Shown: positions 9,027 through 18,350, counted from the stretch's first letter. The stretch: 42,572 nucleotides of DNA from Mesobacillus harenae (GCF_013343715.1 NZ_JABUNR010000026.1:1-42572); one strand, 5' to 3'. Numbers and translations: made by a program. The notes: a model not told the origin generated them from the letters alone.

Positions 9027-9803
9027 TTATTCTGCAGAAATCTCCCATTCACGCGTTTTTTTATCATAAATGAGTCTGCTATCCCACCTTTGCTTCCCAA
9101 TGTGTTTAAACTCTTCACGCATTTCATCCATATCAGCAAAGTCGCCAATCGTCCAAATGGGTATCTCTGGCTTATTTCGAACTAGCCCGGTATTTTGGAA
9201 CGAAAAAACAGCCCCTTCTCTCATGAATGGGATCAAAGATTTGATTAGATCCTTGTTTATGGCAGGATAGGTCCGCTTTTTCTTAACTCCCAAAAGGGAT
9301 TTTTCAGGTTTCAAGACGCTCATCTTAGCAGAGAGTGCACTGCCTGCCATTGTATAAAAATGATTCAGATTTCGATAATATGTTTTATTGTACCACCCAT
9401 CCTCAGATGCAAGGTACACGTATCGGTTTTCAAGCTGGTTGTAAAACGGAGGCCTTAAATGATGCTTTTTATGGCCTAAATATAGAATTTCAGCTAGCTC
9501 TTGCCCTGTTAGAAAATTTAAGTTCTCCACATCTTCAAAATCAATCCAGCAAAAGTCTTGGTAGCTGCTGACATCTGAAGTAATTAATTTTCCAAGGCGG
9601 TCTGCCTGAACGTATTCCAGCTGCGTATCCGAATTAAAGTCTCCATCTTCATACCGATGCTTTATAAGCAAGATATTACTTAAGCTGTCTGAAAGAGCAT
9701 ACGTAAATTCATTAAACTCAAATCCGCTCGTTATTACATACTGGTCTCTTTCGTTTAAATGAATGTAGACAAGTTCCAGATTAGAATGCTGGTTTTTTTT
9801 CAA
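9027..9803 (-). CDS. Conserved-looking hypothetical protein
   Basis: I do not recognise this protein. It is soluble, rich in Tyr, Trp, Phe and Asn, with no signal peptide or membrane segment. Acidic (WIDFEDVENLNFL) and aromatic blocks (YVYLASEDGWYNKTYYRNLN) suggest a compact globular fold. The best ribosome site, AGGAGGG at 9812-9818, stands eight bases before a TTG at 9803, giving 258 residues. The frame stays open upstream to an ATG at 9863 and a GTG at 9890, neither with a visible ribosome site. It appears monocistronic. Confidence 0.6.
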   Translation of the reverse strand: MKKNQHSNLELVYIHLNERDQYVITSGFEFNEFTYALSDSLSNILLIKHRYEDGDFNSDTQLEYVQADRLGKLITSDVSSYQDFCWIDFEDVENLNFLTGQELAEILYLGHKKHHLRPPFYNQLENRYVYLASEDGWYNKTYYRNLNHFYTMAGSALSAKMSVLKPEKSLLGVKKKRTYPAINKDLIKSLIPFMREGAVFSFQNTGLVRNKPEIPIWTIGDFADMDEMREEFKHIGKQRWDSRLIYDKKTREWEISAE

Positions 9804-9948
9804 TTGTGTTACCCTCCTGAACAACCGCCAATTAAAAAGCTGCTTTATTTCTGCATATTCCATAATCAAGCATATATTATTATTAAACACTCTAACATGC
9901 TTTTTATCTTCTTTATTTTAACAAAAATCAAAGAAAATATCTGTTTTG

Positions 9949-10101
9949 ATGAATGAAGTGACAAAGCTTATAGAGCATTCTGCGAATTTTGTTGTTTGTG
10001 GCCTTTTAGTGGAAATCAACTGTCAGTTAACAGAGCCAGTCGATAATTATTTCCAATATATTCGGGCGGCTTATTCCCTTCTAAATTTATTTTCATTATA
10101 A
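9949..10101 (+). CDS. Possible 50-residue small protein
   Basis: A frame opening ATGAATGAAGTG and ending TAA encodes a peptide with a hydrophobic centre (FVVCGLLVEIN) and an aromatic end (NYFQYIRAAYSLLNLFSL). There is no clear ribosome site. The composition looks protein-like, but it may be a decayed gene end or chance. Confidence 0.2.
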   Translation: MNEVTKLIEHSANFVVCGLLVEINCQLTEPVDNYFQYIRAAYSLLNLFSL

Positions 10102-10208
10102 TATGGTTGCATTCTATTTATCTGAGCAGAAGAGTCCAATAATTTTATATAAGGTTTTAAAGTTAGCCTTTTATGAATTCCGATAAAATAACATAGATTA
10201 AGACTTTT

Positions 10209-10384
10209 GGCTGTTTTCGTAAACTTTGTTGCTATTTTAAAACGCAGTCGTTGAATTTCACTTTTGACACGCTTTCCCCGGGGCCTGCGGGGTCTCACCT
10301 GTCCTGCTGGAGTCGCATCTTCCGCTCCAATCAAATTTAGTTTTCTCAACTTATGCAAAAACAACAATCTTTTAGAAAAGAGCC
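10209..10384. repeat. Modular palindromic repeat, copy 1 (short form)
   Basis: The ends are imperfect terminal inverted repeats (GGCTGTTTTCGTAAAC and CTTTTAGAAAAGAGCC). Both arms are shared with the element at 16411-16638. The core contains a GC-rich stretch (GGGGCCTGCGGGGTCTCACC) also seen in the copy at 39684. It looks like a non-coding, MITE-like element. A frame of about 98 codons across it has no ribosome site and is not a gene. Confidence 0.7.
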
Positions 10385-10444
10385 AAACTTTTATACCATA
10401 ATGATTTAGTTCATAGATAATCTACCGGAAGGAGCGTGTGACAG

Positions 10445-11806
10445 ATGATTAAAAACATGACAGAAGATCAAATTACTCTCCATATTATTAAATATATAAA
10501 AGAAAACAAGAAGAAAGACTTTGAAGCTGTTATAGATGAACTGCAGCCCTATGATATTGCCCGTTTTTATGATGATCTTCCGTTAAAACATAAAACACGC
10601 TTTCTTCTTTTTTTAAAAGCAGACGCACTCGCCGATTTAATACAAGAACTTAATAAAGAAAAACAGCTCGAAGTATTAAACAAGCTTGGGATAGAACGGA
10701 CAGGTAAAGTCCTCGATCTAATGGATAATGATGATCTTGCCTCTCTTTTGGACGATCTCTCTCCCCAAAAAATAGAAACATTACTCGCCGGTATGAAGCA
10801 AGAAGAATCAAAAATCGTCCAAGATATTATGAACTACCCTCCAGAAACAGCAGGACGTCTCATGACAAACCGTTTCGTGTGGATCCGCAACTATTATACG
10901 GTAAAGGATGCTGTTGAAAAGTTAAAATCATTTGCTGATTTTGCTGAGACCATTAACTATCTTTATGTTGTCGACCAAGATCGAAAGCTAGTTGGAGTTG
11001 TATCATACCGAGATTTATTGATCGCAGAACCTCACGAAATTATTAGGAATATTATGTATGAGCGAGTCATCTCGGTTATTACGACTACTGATCAGGAGGA
11101 TGTTGCCACCATGATCGAGCGGTATGACTTTCTGGCCCTTCCAGTAGTTGACGATGAGAGCGGCGTCCTAGTAGGGATTGTTACAGTAGACGACATTATT
11201 GACGTCGTGATTCAGGAAGCCAATGAAGATATTGAAAAACTATCAGCTTCCGGGAAATCGATTGATTTTGAAACAAAAACTCTTGTTGCAGCCTATCGGC
11301 GGCTGCCTTGGCTTATTTTGCTATTATTTATTGGGGTAATCTCAGGGAGTATCATTAGCAGCTATGAAGAAACCATTGATCAGGTTGTTGCCCTTGCCTT
11401 TTTCATGCCGATGATTGCAGGGATGACCGGAAATACCGGAACCCAGTCACTAGCTGTTGTCGTACGAGGACTAGTTTCAGTTGATGTTGACAAAAAGATG
11501 GTCCTGCGATTAATTGGACGTGAATTTGGTGTTGGTTTAATTATCGGGCTTATATGCGGACTGTTAATTTTTATTATCGCTTATGTATGGCGCGGTAGCC
11601 TTGTACTCGGATTTGTGGTTGGATCCTCTTTATTCCTGACTCTCATAATCGGAACACTTGCCGGAACGGTAATCCCGCTAATTTTATATCGGTTTAAAAT
11701 TGATCCTGCTGTCGCTTCTGGGCCGCTGATTACAACACTTAATGACATATTTTCTCTGGTAACATACTTTGGCCTTGCAACAGCATTCCTGCATTATCTT
11801 CTCTAA
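10445..11806 (+). CDS. mgtE: Magnesium transporter MgtE
   Basis: A 453-residue magnesium channel. The N-terminal helical domain (about 1-130) contains repeated leucine-rich helices such as LADLIQELNKEKQLEVLNKL. Two CBS domains (about 135-255) follow; in the family these bind magnesium and close the pore when internal magnesium is high. Five membrane helices run from about 285 to the end, with the pore motif PMIAGMTGNTGTQSLAVVVRG. GGAAGGAG precedes the ATG by ten bases. Repeat copy 1 ends 60 bases upstream, leaving little room for a leader, and I see no M-box riboswitch. A good terminator follows. Confidence 0.95.
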   Translation: MIKNMTEDQITLHIIKYIKENKKKDFEAVIDELQPYDIARFYDDLPLKHKTRFLLFLKADALADLIQELNKEKQLEVLNKLGIERTGKVLDLMDNDDLASLLDDLSPQKIETLLAGMKQEESKIVQDIMNYPPETAGRLMTNRFVWIRNYYTVKDAVEKLKSFADFAETINYLYVVDQDRKLVGVVSYRDLLIAEPHEIIRNIMYERVISVITTTDQEDVATMIERYDFLALPVVDDESGVLVGIVTVDDIIDVVIQEANEDIEKLSASGKSIDFETKTLVAAYRRLPWLILLLFIGVISGSIISSYEETIDQVVALAFFMPMIAGMTGNTGTQSLAVVVRGLVSVDVDKKMVLRLIGREFGVGLIIGLICGLLIFIIAYVWRGSLVLGFVVGSSLFLTLIIGTLAGTVIPLILYRFKIDPAVASGPLITTLNDIFSLVTYFGLATAFLHYLL

Positions 11807-11835
11807 GAAACCAATATTTGTATAACCATATAAAC

Positions 11836-11863
11836 TTCCGGTTCCTATAAGGGACCGGTTTTT
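11836..11863 (+). terminator. Terminator of mgtE
   Basis: The stem CCGGTTCC/GGGACCGG is followed by TTTTTTG on the plus strand, 30 bases after the mgtE stop. Confidence 0.85.
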
Positions 11864-12178
11864 TGATTTTACAAATGTTCCAAGACATGAATAATCATAT
11901 GTGTTTTTGTATCCAGTTCGAGTGATTATATCTGTGCTCACCTTTCTGCGTAAAGTTGACATTGAAGCCTTCCGATCTTAATGTTTCCTTTATCAGTTGG
12001 TACACACGCTTCCCTTAACGGACATTTGCACTATTGTTCAGGAAACTTCCGACAAGCTTCTTTCGTCTATAGAGTAGGCTTAGAATATTATTTAATTCTC
12101 AATAAGAAAATATTGTAAGGATATTTTTTCTTTGCTAGCATAAAATTGTAAAAGTTTACTAAAGAAGCTGGTGCTAAA
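11864..12178. other. Intergenic region upstream of the rodA-like gene
   Basis: The last 80 bases are AT-rich and must hold the promoter of the rodA-like gene. The rest has no open frame with a ribosome site. On the minus strand a short frame (CPLREAC...KGN) faintly recalls transposase ends but is broken by stops. Confidence 0.4.
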
Positions 12179-13354
12179 ATGGAACGATCTCCTAAAAATC
12201 ATGATAAATTCGACTGGACCCTTACCCTGATTTTACTTCTTTGTTTTATCATTAGCTGTACGGCTATTTATAGCGCCCAAACAACAGGCCAGTATGCAGA
12301 TAACTTTGTCCTTAGACAGGTCTTCTGGTATGCAGTAGGGGCAATTATTATCAGTATTGTTGTACTGTTTGATAGTGAACAATTTTGGAAGCTCAGCTGG
12401 TATCTTTACGGCTTTGGGGTTTTTCTCCTGGTATTGTTAGTAATCGCACCTGAATCCATTGCTCCAATAAGGAATGGCGCAAAAAGTTGGTTTATTATCC
12501 CTGGACTGGGATCCATTCAGCCCTCAGAATTTGTTAAAATCTTTTTAATCCTGGCATTAAGCCGAGCCATCATTTCCCATACAAAAAAATATCAAACAAA
12601 AACAATAGGAAGTGACTTCCTGTTATTTTTTAAACTCGGGATTATAACGTCTATCCCTTTAGGCCTGATTATGCTGCAGCCAGATTTAGGTACAGGCCTT
12701 GTGATTGTGGCTATTTTTACTGGCCTGATTCTTGTTTCAGGAATTACCTGGAAGCTAATTATTCCTATCTATGGCACTGGAATAGTTATTTTTTCCACTG
12801 TTTTTTATCTCGTTATCTCTAATCCCGATTTCCTTGAAAAATATTTAAAGGTTCAGCCATATCAATTTAGAAGGATTTATGCCTGGCTTGATCCTCATAG
12901 TTTTCAGACCGGGGACGGGTACCACCTAATCAACTCAATGCGTGCAATAGGATCAGGGATGCTGACAGGGAAAGGCTTTAACGGAAGAGAAGTTTACATA
13001 CCAGAAAACCATACAGATTTTATCTTTAGTGTAATCGGAGAGGAATATGGATTTGTAGGTGGCAGTCTTGTAATTGGCATCTTCTTTCTATTAATCTACC
13101 ATTTAATTAAGACAGCGCTTGAAACGACCGACGCTTATAATACTTATATTTGTGCCGGTGTCATTTGTATGATCACCTTCCATGTTTTTCAAAACATCGG
13201 AATGACCATTCAGGTGCTGCCGATTACAGGGATTCCGCTTCCCTTCATCAGCTATGGAGGAAGTTCACTAATGGGAAATATGCTTGCAATGGGGTTGATT
13301 TATAGTATTCGCTTTCATCATAAAACCTATATGTTTTCTAATTCTGAACTATAA
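12179..13354 (+). CDS. rodA: FtsW/RodA/SpoVE-family peptidoglycan glycosyltransferase, RodA-like
   Basis: A 391-residue SEDS protein with about ten membrane helices. Members polymerise lipid II into glycan strands together with a class B penicillin-binding protein. Conserved family stretches are GAKSWFIIPGLGSIQPSEFVKI, LQPDLGTG, the extracellular loop ending MLTGKGFNGREVYIPENHTDFIFSVIGEEYGFVGG, and PITGIPLPFISYGGSS near the C-terminus. The loop sequence favours RodA (cell elongation) over FtsW. The ribosome site is weak. It stands alone between two terminators, away from a division cluster, so it may be one of several paralogs and the exact member is uncertain. Confidence 0.85.
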   Translation: MERSPKNHDKFDWTLTLILLLCFIISCTAIYSAQTTGQYADNFVLRQVFWYAVGAIIISIVVLFDSEQFWKLSWYLYGFGVFLLVLLVIAPESIAPIRNGAKSWFIIPGLGSIQPSEFVKIFLILALSRAIISHTKKYQTKTIGSDFLLFFKLGIITSIPLGLIMLQPDLGTGLVIVAIFTGLILVSGITWKLIIPIYGTGIVIFSTVFYLVISNPDFLEKYLKVQPYQFRRIYAWLDPHSFQTGDGYHLINSMRAIGSGMLTGKGFNGREVYIPENHTDFIFSVIGEEYGFVGGSLVIGIFFLLIYHLIKTALETTDAYNTYICAGVICMITFHVFQNIGMTIQVLPITGIPLPFISYGGSSLMGNMLAMGLIYSIRFHHKTYMFSNSEL

Positions 13355-13473
13355 GAACAAAAGCCGATGCACCTTGAACACCTCCGACAAATTCATAATG
13401 TGAAGCCGACTGTTTAGCGCTGGAGCTGGGTGTAGACAACGCATATTATTATCCATAATGAAAATTTTTCACA

Positions 13474-13505
13474 AGAAAAGACTCCCACTTTGGCAGTCTT
13501 TTCTT
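13474..13505. terminator. Bidirectional terminator between convergent genes
   Basis: The stem GAAAAGACT/AGTCTTTTC ends both the rodA-like gene (plus) and the TauE-family gene (minus). Confidence 0.7.
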
Positions 13506-13533
13506 CGGCTAACCTCCTTTTTACTTTTCACCA

Positions 13534-14412
13534 TTAATCGGACAGCTTTTCCTTAAGTCTTTGCTTTTGAATAATACGCAAAATCGAAAGCGTAAGGAAA
13601 AACAAAACAAATACGCTTAACAATGTTAATCCGAATGTATTGAAGTGGGCCAATTTCGAGACAACACTAATCAGAGTGGCCGTATATAGGCTTCCGAGCA
13701 ATAGTTTCATTTCCTTATTCTTATAAAGAACCGTCCATTTTGCCCCAAACTGAGATCCTATTAATCCGCCTGCGATTAGGCAAAACCCTATTGGATAATT
13801 AATCGTGACCGCCTCAGTATACGTATAAGAGAAGAAACCAGTAGTAACTATCGCTAATACAGCCAATAGACTCGTGCCAACTGCTTTTTTGGGTTCCAAC
13901 CCTAGAAAAGCAATCGTTAGCGGAACCATTATGAACCCTCCTCCTACACCAAGAGTAGTTGATACAGCACCACCTAATAAACCAATTAGAGCTAGTCTTA
14001 CTAGCGGCGGGAATCCCCGTTTTTGTTCCGTTGTTAAGACAGCTTGCCCATCCCAAATCATCGTAAAAGCAAAATAGGCTAGAAATGTTATATATAAACC
14101 TGGAATAACAATCTCATCCCAGCCTCGTTCGTTTAAATAAAGCACAAAAGGCTTTGCTGCCTGTGTGGCAGCCATACCAAAGATGCCCAGAGCCAGCCCT
14201 TTTCGCCACAAGATGTTTTTCAAGCGATAATGTGCGATTACGCCAGAAACGGAAGTCCCCATTGAGAAAAGCAAGCTGGTCACAATAGCCTCAAGCGGAG
14301 AAAAACCTAATAAAAGCAGGATTGGCGTTAAAATAAAGCCACCCCCTACTCCAAAAAAACCTGACAAAATACTAATGATGACTCCTAGAAAGAGAAATAA
14401 CAATAGATCCAC
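13534..14412 (-). CDS. Sulfite exporter TauE/SafE family membrane permease
   Basis: About 292 residues with eight predicted membrane helices in two homologous halves. Each half has the glycine-rich family motif (GFFGVGGGFILTP near the start, TLGVGGGFIMVP in the middle). Family members move sulfonates, sulfite or other small organic anions. GTG at 14412 is preferred because AAGGA stands eight bases before it; the ATG at 14421 directly abuts the same ribosome site. It is monocistronic. A sulfur role is tempting given the sulfolactate locus 4 kb away, but nothing in the sequence proves it. Confidence 0.85.
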   Translation of the reverse strand: MDLLLFLFLGVIISILSGFFGVGGGFILTPILLLLGFSPLEAIVTSLLFSMGTSVSGVIAHYRLKNILWRKGLALGIFGMAATQAAKPFVLYLNERGWDEIVIPGLYITFLAYFAFTMIWDGQAVLTTEQKRGFPPLVRLALIGLLGGAVSTTLGVGGGFIMVPLTIAFLGLEPKKAVGTSLLAVLAIVTTGFFSYTYTEAVTINYPIGFCLIAGGLIGSQFGAKWTVLYKNKEMKLLLGSLYTATLISVVSKLAHFNTFGLTLLSVFVLFFLTLSILRIIQKQRLKEKLSD

Positions 14413-14499
14413 GTAAAACATCCTTCGACAAGTGTTGCTTTTTATCTATATTATACCAGACCTTAACGACCCATTCGTCCCTAAGACTTTAAAGCATAA

Positions 14500-14531
14500 A
14501 AAAGGTGCACCTGTAATCAGGTGCACCTTTT
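14500..14531 (-). terminator. Terminator of the chemotaxis receptor gene
   Basis: A 14-bp perfect stem (AAAAGGTGCACCTG with its complement) is followed by TTTTTTAT on the minus strand. Confidence 0.85.
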
Positions 14532-14590
14532 ACCTATATTGTTATCGCATAGATTAGGAATTTTTATACAAGATGGCCCTATTTAGGTAA

Positions 14591-16279
14591 TTAAACTTTA
14601 AATCTTTTTACCATTTCCTGAAGGTTTTCTGATAGCTTTGTTAGAGATCCGGCTCCTGTCTGAATCTCCTCCATGGAAGCAGACTGTTCTTCAGTGGCCG
14701 AAGCAACCGAATGAGTGTGCTGCGAAGTACTTTTCATAATTTCAGTAATTTCAGCAACTGACTTATCGACCTCTTCAAATCCATACGTCAGCTCTTGAGT
14801 AGTAGCTGAAACTCCTTTGATACCTAAAGATATTTTGTCGATCGAATTCCGAATCTCCCCAAATTGGGTCGCAGTATCATTCGTTAGCTCCACTCCCTCG
14901 GCCACAATTCCTTTTACGGAGTGAATGGCATGGACAGTACCATCTGTCTTAGCTTGAATCATTTTAATTAATTCACTAATTTGCTTGGAGGACTGCCCAG
15001 ACTGCTCAGCAAGCTTACGTACTTCGGCTGCAACTACAGCAAATCCCCGACCTTGTTCCCCTGCTCTAGCAGCTTCAATCGCTGCATTCAATGCAAGCAA
15101 ATTTGTTTGTTCGGCAATGCCATTAATCAATGAGGTAATATGGCTGATTTCCCGTGCGGATCCAGCCAAAGAACTCATCTCTTTATCGGCTTCATCAACA
15201 GATAGATGAATAGACTGCATTTGGCTGACGATTTGATTCACACTATTCTCTCCATATTCTGCCTGGTCCCTTACTGCGGCGGCCTCATCAGCGAGCCCAG
15301 TTGTGCTGAGTGCGATTGCTTGCAGCCCCTGCAAAGATTGTCTGACAGACAGAAGCCCGTCCTCAGCCATCGCCGATTGTTGCAAAGTTCCTGAAGCGAT
15401 TTCCTGCATAGAGGCCGAAACTTGTTCAGATGTTTGTTTAGTTTCCTCAGCACCGGCTGAAAACTGTTCGGATGCTGCAGCAATCTGATCAGCCGAGACT
15501 CCAATCTTCAGAACAAGTTCACGTATAACTGAAATAAACTGGTTGAAGGATAGAGCTAACACCCCAAATTCATCCTTTTGGTTATATAAACGAATTTCTC
15601 TTGTTAAATCTGCTTCACCAGAAGCAATTTCAGCCATCTGCCTATTAAGAGTATTCAAAGGCTTCAGAATGGCTTTCAAAAGAACAACGGCAATAACAAC
15701 TCCGGCTAATGCAGCAATAGCCGAGACTGAGAGAATGATAATCTGACTTGTTCTAGCATTTTTCTGAAGCTCTCGCTTTAAAGCAGCCACTTCGCTTTCC
15801 AGGTTTTCGGAGAGTTTATTTACGGCTGGCTCAAGCTCTTCCTCTCGCACAATTCTTTCTTCTGCAAAATGGATTCTTTGTGCACGCTCAGCATCAAGCT
15901 GAACATTTTTAATAATGGATTGATTTAAGGCCCAATATTTAATCAGGTTATAATCAATCAGTTCTAGAAGTTCTTTTTCAGTTGTATCATGCGAAAGGGA
16001 TAATAAATCCTGAATGGATTGCTGTAATGTATTGTTCTTATCTTCCATTCCCTCAGCAAATGCGGGTTCACCAGTGAGCAGCAGAGCTCTTTCATCGTTA
16101 GACAGTCCCGTTAGCTCGTACTGAATTGATTTTGCTATAAGACTCATTTCCATTTTTTCTTTTAAGTAATCGTTTTGGGTAACTGTTTTATTAAGTGCCA
16201 TGCTTGAAAAAACACTTACAAAAGCAATTGATAGAACGAACACAGCTATAATCCCTATAAATTTCGTTTTAATTTTCAT
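14591..16279 (-). CDS. Methyl-accepting chemotaxis protein
   Basis: A 562-residue transmembrane receptor. Membrane helix 1 lies at about 7-29, an extracellular helical sensor at about 30-178 (four-helix-bundle type, no recognisable ligand pocket), helix 2 at about 180-203, and HAMP at about 205-258. The signalling domain follows, with the hairpin tip EQTNLLALNAAIEAARAGEQ that contacts CheA and CheW. Gln/Glu-rich methylation stretches flank it. AGAGGATA precedes the ATG. It stands alone with its own terminator. Ligand unknown. Confidence 0.92.
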   Translation of the reverse strand: MKIKTKFIGIIAVFVLSIAFVSVFSSMALNKTVTQNDYLKEKMEMSLIAKSIQYELTGLSNDERALLLTGEPAFAEGMEDKNNTLQQSIQDLLSLSHDTTEKELLELIDYNLIKYWALNQSIIKNVQLDAERAQRIHFAEERIVREEELEPAVNKLSENLESEVAALKRELQKNARTSQIIILSVSAIAALAGVVIAVVLLKAILKPLNTLNRQMAEIASGEADLTREIRLYNQKDEFGVLALSFNQFISVIRELVLKIGVSADQIAAASEQFSAGAEETKQTSEQVSASMQEIASGTLQQSAMAEDGLLSVRQSLQGLQAIALSTTGLADEAAAVRDQAEYGENSVNQIVSQMQSIHLSVDEADKEMSSLAGSAREISHITSLINGIAEQTNLLALNAAIEAARAGEQGRGFAVVAAEVRKLAEQSGQSSKQISELIKMIQAKTDGTVHAIHSVKGIVAEGVELTNDTATQFGEIRNSIDKISLGIKGVSATTQELTYGFEEVDKSVAEITEIMKSTSQHTHSVASATEEQSASMEEIQTGAGSLTKLSENLQEMVKRFKV

Positions 16280-16410
16280 AATAGGATATCCTCTTTCTGA
16301 TTATCATTGGAATAAAAATTAAGATTGAAAAACCAGCACACCAATCATTTTGTCTCTAACAGGTTTATCGTCCAGTTCAGTATTATTTTAAGAACTTCCG
16401 AATTTATTAA

Positions 16411-16638
16411 GCTGTTTTTCGTAAACTTTGTTGCTATTTAAAAATGCAGTCGTTGATTTCCGCTTTTGATGCTCACTTTCCGCGGGGCGGGCGGTGGGCC
16501 CGCTGGCCATTGAAGGGCTTCCTCGAATAACCCACGCACGAAGGAAATGCGACAGCGTTTTCGAGGAGTCTCGCATCTTCAACTCCAATCACAATTTAGT
16601 TTTCCATGCAAAAACAAACAATCTTTTAGAAAAGAGCC
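16411..16638. repeat. Modular palindromic repeat, copy 2 (long form)
   Basis: It shares both outer arms with the element at 10209-10384, but its core holds an extra hairpin module (16521-16566) that begins CCTCGAATA and ends TTTTCGAGG. The same module occurs in the copy at 39808-39854. Possible flanking duplication ATTAA is seen on each side. It fills most of the 416-base gap between the receptor gene and the small membrane-protein gene. Confidence 0.7.
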
Positions 16639-16666
16639 ATTAAGTTTTATATTTCCTGGATGAAAA

Positions 16667-16699
16667 TTAAAAGAGCCGTCAGCAAGACAGCTCTTTTAA
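16667..16699 (-). terminator. Terminator of the small membrane protein gene
   Basis: The stem TTAAAAGAGC/GCTCTTTTAA, with one mismatch further in, overlaps the stop codon of the 45-residue gene and is followed by a T-rich tract on the minus strand. Confidence 0.75.
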
Positions 16700-16833
16700 C
16701 TAAAATTATTAATGAAAAAAATCACTAAAAATATAATAAAGGCATAAAAACTAATGTGCAAAAAAACGGTAGTCAGAAAGTCTCTAAGTTTATCTAAGGT
16801 TACTGGCTCACTCTTTTTCGCTCTCGCCCTCAT
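16696..16833 (-). CDS. Small single-pass membrane protein, 45 residues
   Basis: A short gene not previously listed. A basic head (MRARAKKSEPVTLDKLRDF) is followed by a hydrophobic helix (about 20-41, with FLHISFYAFIIFLVIFF) and a short NNFS tail. AGGGGAG stands eight bases before the ATG at 16833, and a good terminator overlaps the stop. The positive-inside rule predicts a cytoplasmic N-terminus. It lies 112 bases after the kinase gene and may be read with it or from its own promoter. I do not recognise the family; the ribosome site, terminator and protein-like layout support it being real. Confidence 0.65.
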   Translation of the reverse strand: MRARAKKSEPVTLDKLRDFLTTVFLHISFYAFIIFLVIFFINNFS

Positions 16834-16945
16834 TACTTCACTCCCCTACTTGTAAAACTAACCTTTATATCCAATTTTTTCTTATAAATGAATAATACCA
16901 TATGGGCAGCTGTTTGTGTCGAAGGAGTGTGTTTATTAGGGAAGA

Positions 16946-18199
16946 TTATGTATCAATCCTGTGAGTTACAGCTGGCAGAAGAATAGTGAATTTCGTGCCT
17001 AAACCCATCTGACTATCTACCTTTATGCTTCCTTTCATTCTGTTTACAATATCATAGCTGATCATTAACCCGAGGCCCGTACCCTTTTCCTTTGTTGAAT
17101 AATAAGGGTTGCCAAGCCGCTCTAGCTGCTTTTTGTTCATTCCGATTCCTTCATCCACTAGTTCAATATAAATATCTTCATTACGTATATAGGCATGAAT
17201 AGTGAAGTTGCCGCCATCTTCCATAGCTTCAATGCCATTTTTAATAATATTAATAAGAAGCTGGCGGACTTCCTGTGAATCCGCATTCACCTGTAAATTT
17301 TCTTCGATTTCACTGCTTATATTTATATTGGCCATATGGGCGTATGGCTTCATGAATTCAATAATCTGATATAAAAGGGCTGTTAAATCAAGGTGATGTT
17401 TTCGAGAGTTATTCGGTTTAGCCAAAGATAAAAAGTTATCTATAATTGTCTGTGTTCTATCGAGTTCCTGGAGGGACACAGACAGGAACATATCATAGTT
17501 TCCTGGAAGGCTTCGGTCATTTTGAAGAATTTGCATAAAACCACGAATCGTTGTCATTGGATTACGAATTTCGTGTGCCACAGAAGCAGCCAGCTGGCTG
17601 ATGGCCGAAAACTTCTCTGCTTTATGAAGCTCATTAATGGTTTTCAGCTGAAAGTTGGTCATTTCAATTATATAGATAGTTCCAGCAAGAGCAATAAATG
17701 AAACAAAAGTATAAATAAGCAACAGTATTATCTGCTCCAAAGAGCCTCCAATCAACAAAGCCCCTGCTCTTGTTGTTCCAACAATCAAGATTACGCCTAA
17801 GCCAATGAGCAGTTTATTCTTAAGAGACTTGTGCGAATAGAATTTACGAAGAGATAAAAATAGAATAAATATGATCGTGTAATTGAGCAAAATTATCGGT
17901 ACGAAGCTTCCTGTGATAAAACTCTGGACCCCAATTATTAACCCCAGCAATCCAATACTTACAGCAGGTCCTATATAAAACATACAAATAAAAAAGGGAA
18001 TCAGCTTCAAATCAAAATAGAGGCTTTGATCAAATTCCACTGGAAAAATCATCGTTAAGGATGCTGCAAGAAAGACAGAACCAATAAACCACCTTCTTTG
18101 ATGGATCTCCCGTCGTTGCATATATAGATAGTTATACATAAACCCCAAAAAGACTATAAGGGAGAAGTGTAAAATCAAATCTTTTGTAAAGCTTACCAT
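16946..18199 (-). CDS. Membrane sensor histidine kinase, KinB-like
   Basis: A 417-residue kinase. The first 180 residues carry about six membrane helices of the 5TMR-LYT type (GPAVSIGLLGLIIGVQSFITG), as in B. subtilis KinB. The HisKA domain has the phospho-acceptor His209 in SVAHEIRNPMTTIRG. The ATPase has the N box INIIKNGIEAM, the G1 box VDEGIGM and the G2 box GTGLGLMIS. AGGAGAG precedes the ATG. There is no response-regulator gene beside it, which fits an orphan sporulation kinase feeding the Spo0F/Spo0B/Spo0A relay. That role is inferred from the architecture. Confidence 0.85.
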   Translation of the reverse strand: MVSFTKDLILHFSLIVFLGFMYNYLYMQRREIHQRRWFIGSVFLAASLTMIFPVEFDQSLYFDLKLIPFFICMFYIGPAVSIGLLGLIIGVQSFITGSFVPIILLNYTIIFILFLSLRKFYSHKSLKNKLLIGLGVILIVGTTRAGALLIGGSLEQIILLLIYTFVSFIALAGTIYIIEMTNFQLKTINELHKAEKFSAISQLAASVAHEIRNPMTTIRGFMQILQNDRSLPGNYDMFLSVSLQELDRTQTIIDNFLSLAKPNNSRKHHLDLTALLYQIIEFMKPYAHMANINISSEIEENLQVNADSQEVRQLLINIIKNGIEAMEDGGNFTIHAYIRNEDIYIELVDEGIGMNKKQLERLGNPYYSTKEKGTGLGLMISYDIVNRMKGSIKVDSQMGLGTKFTILLPAVTHRIDT

Positions 18200-18323
18200 T
18201 AACCTTCTCTCCTTTGCTCACCATATGAAAATTCTCTAACTTTCCCCTCATTATCACCCTAATGTAAGAATTCAGCAACACAAATATATGTAAAATTTTA
18301 CTTTATTTCCTTTAATATCAAAA

Positions 18324-18350
18324 GGAGGCTGACCCCTAAATTCAGCCTCC
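18324..18350 (-). terminator. Terminator of the comB-comA-VOC operon
   Basis: The stem GGAGGCTGA/TCAGCCTCC is followed on the minus strand by TTTTGATATT. Confidence 0.8.

Noticed and set aside
10071..10367. Open frame of about 98 codons on the minus strand
   Set aside because: It runs across palindromic repeat copy 1, with low-complexity Arg/Pro content and no ribosome site.
10368..10444. Search for an M-box riboswitch before mgtE
   Set aside because: Only 60 bases lie between the repeat and the start codon, too little for the M-box fold.
11880..12060. Minus-strand fragment (CPLREAC...KGN) resembling an IS1182-type transposase zinc region
   Set aside because: The match is a few residues only, with a stop codon just before and soon after, and no terminal repeats. 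It could be chance.
13360..13440. GC-richer stretch with TTTAGCGCTGGAGCTGG, recalling a common Bacillus intergenic repeat
   Set aside because: Too short to assign and no second copy seen in the window.
13534..14412. TauE/SafE permease as part of the sulfolactate system
   Set aside because: It is 4 kb away in its own transcript, with no direct evidence of a sulfonate substrate.
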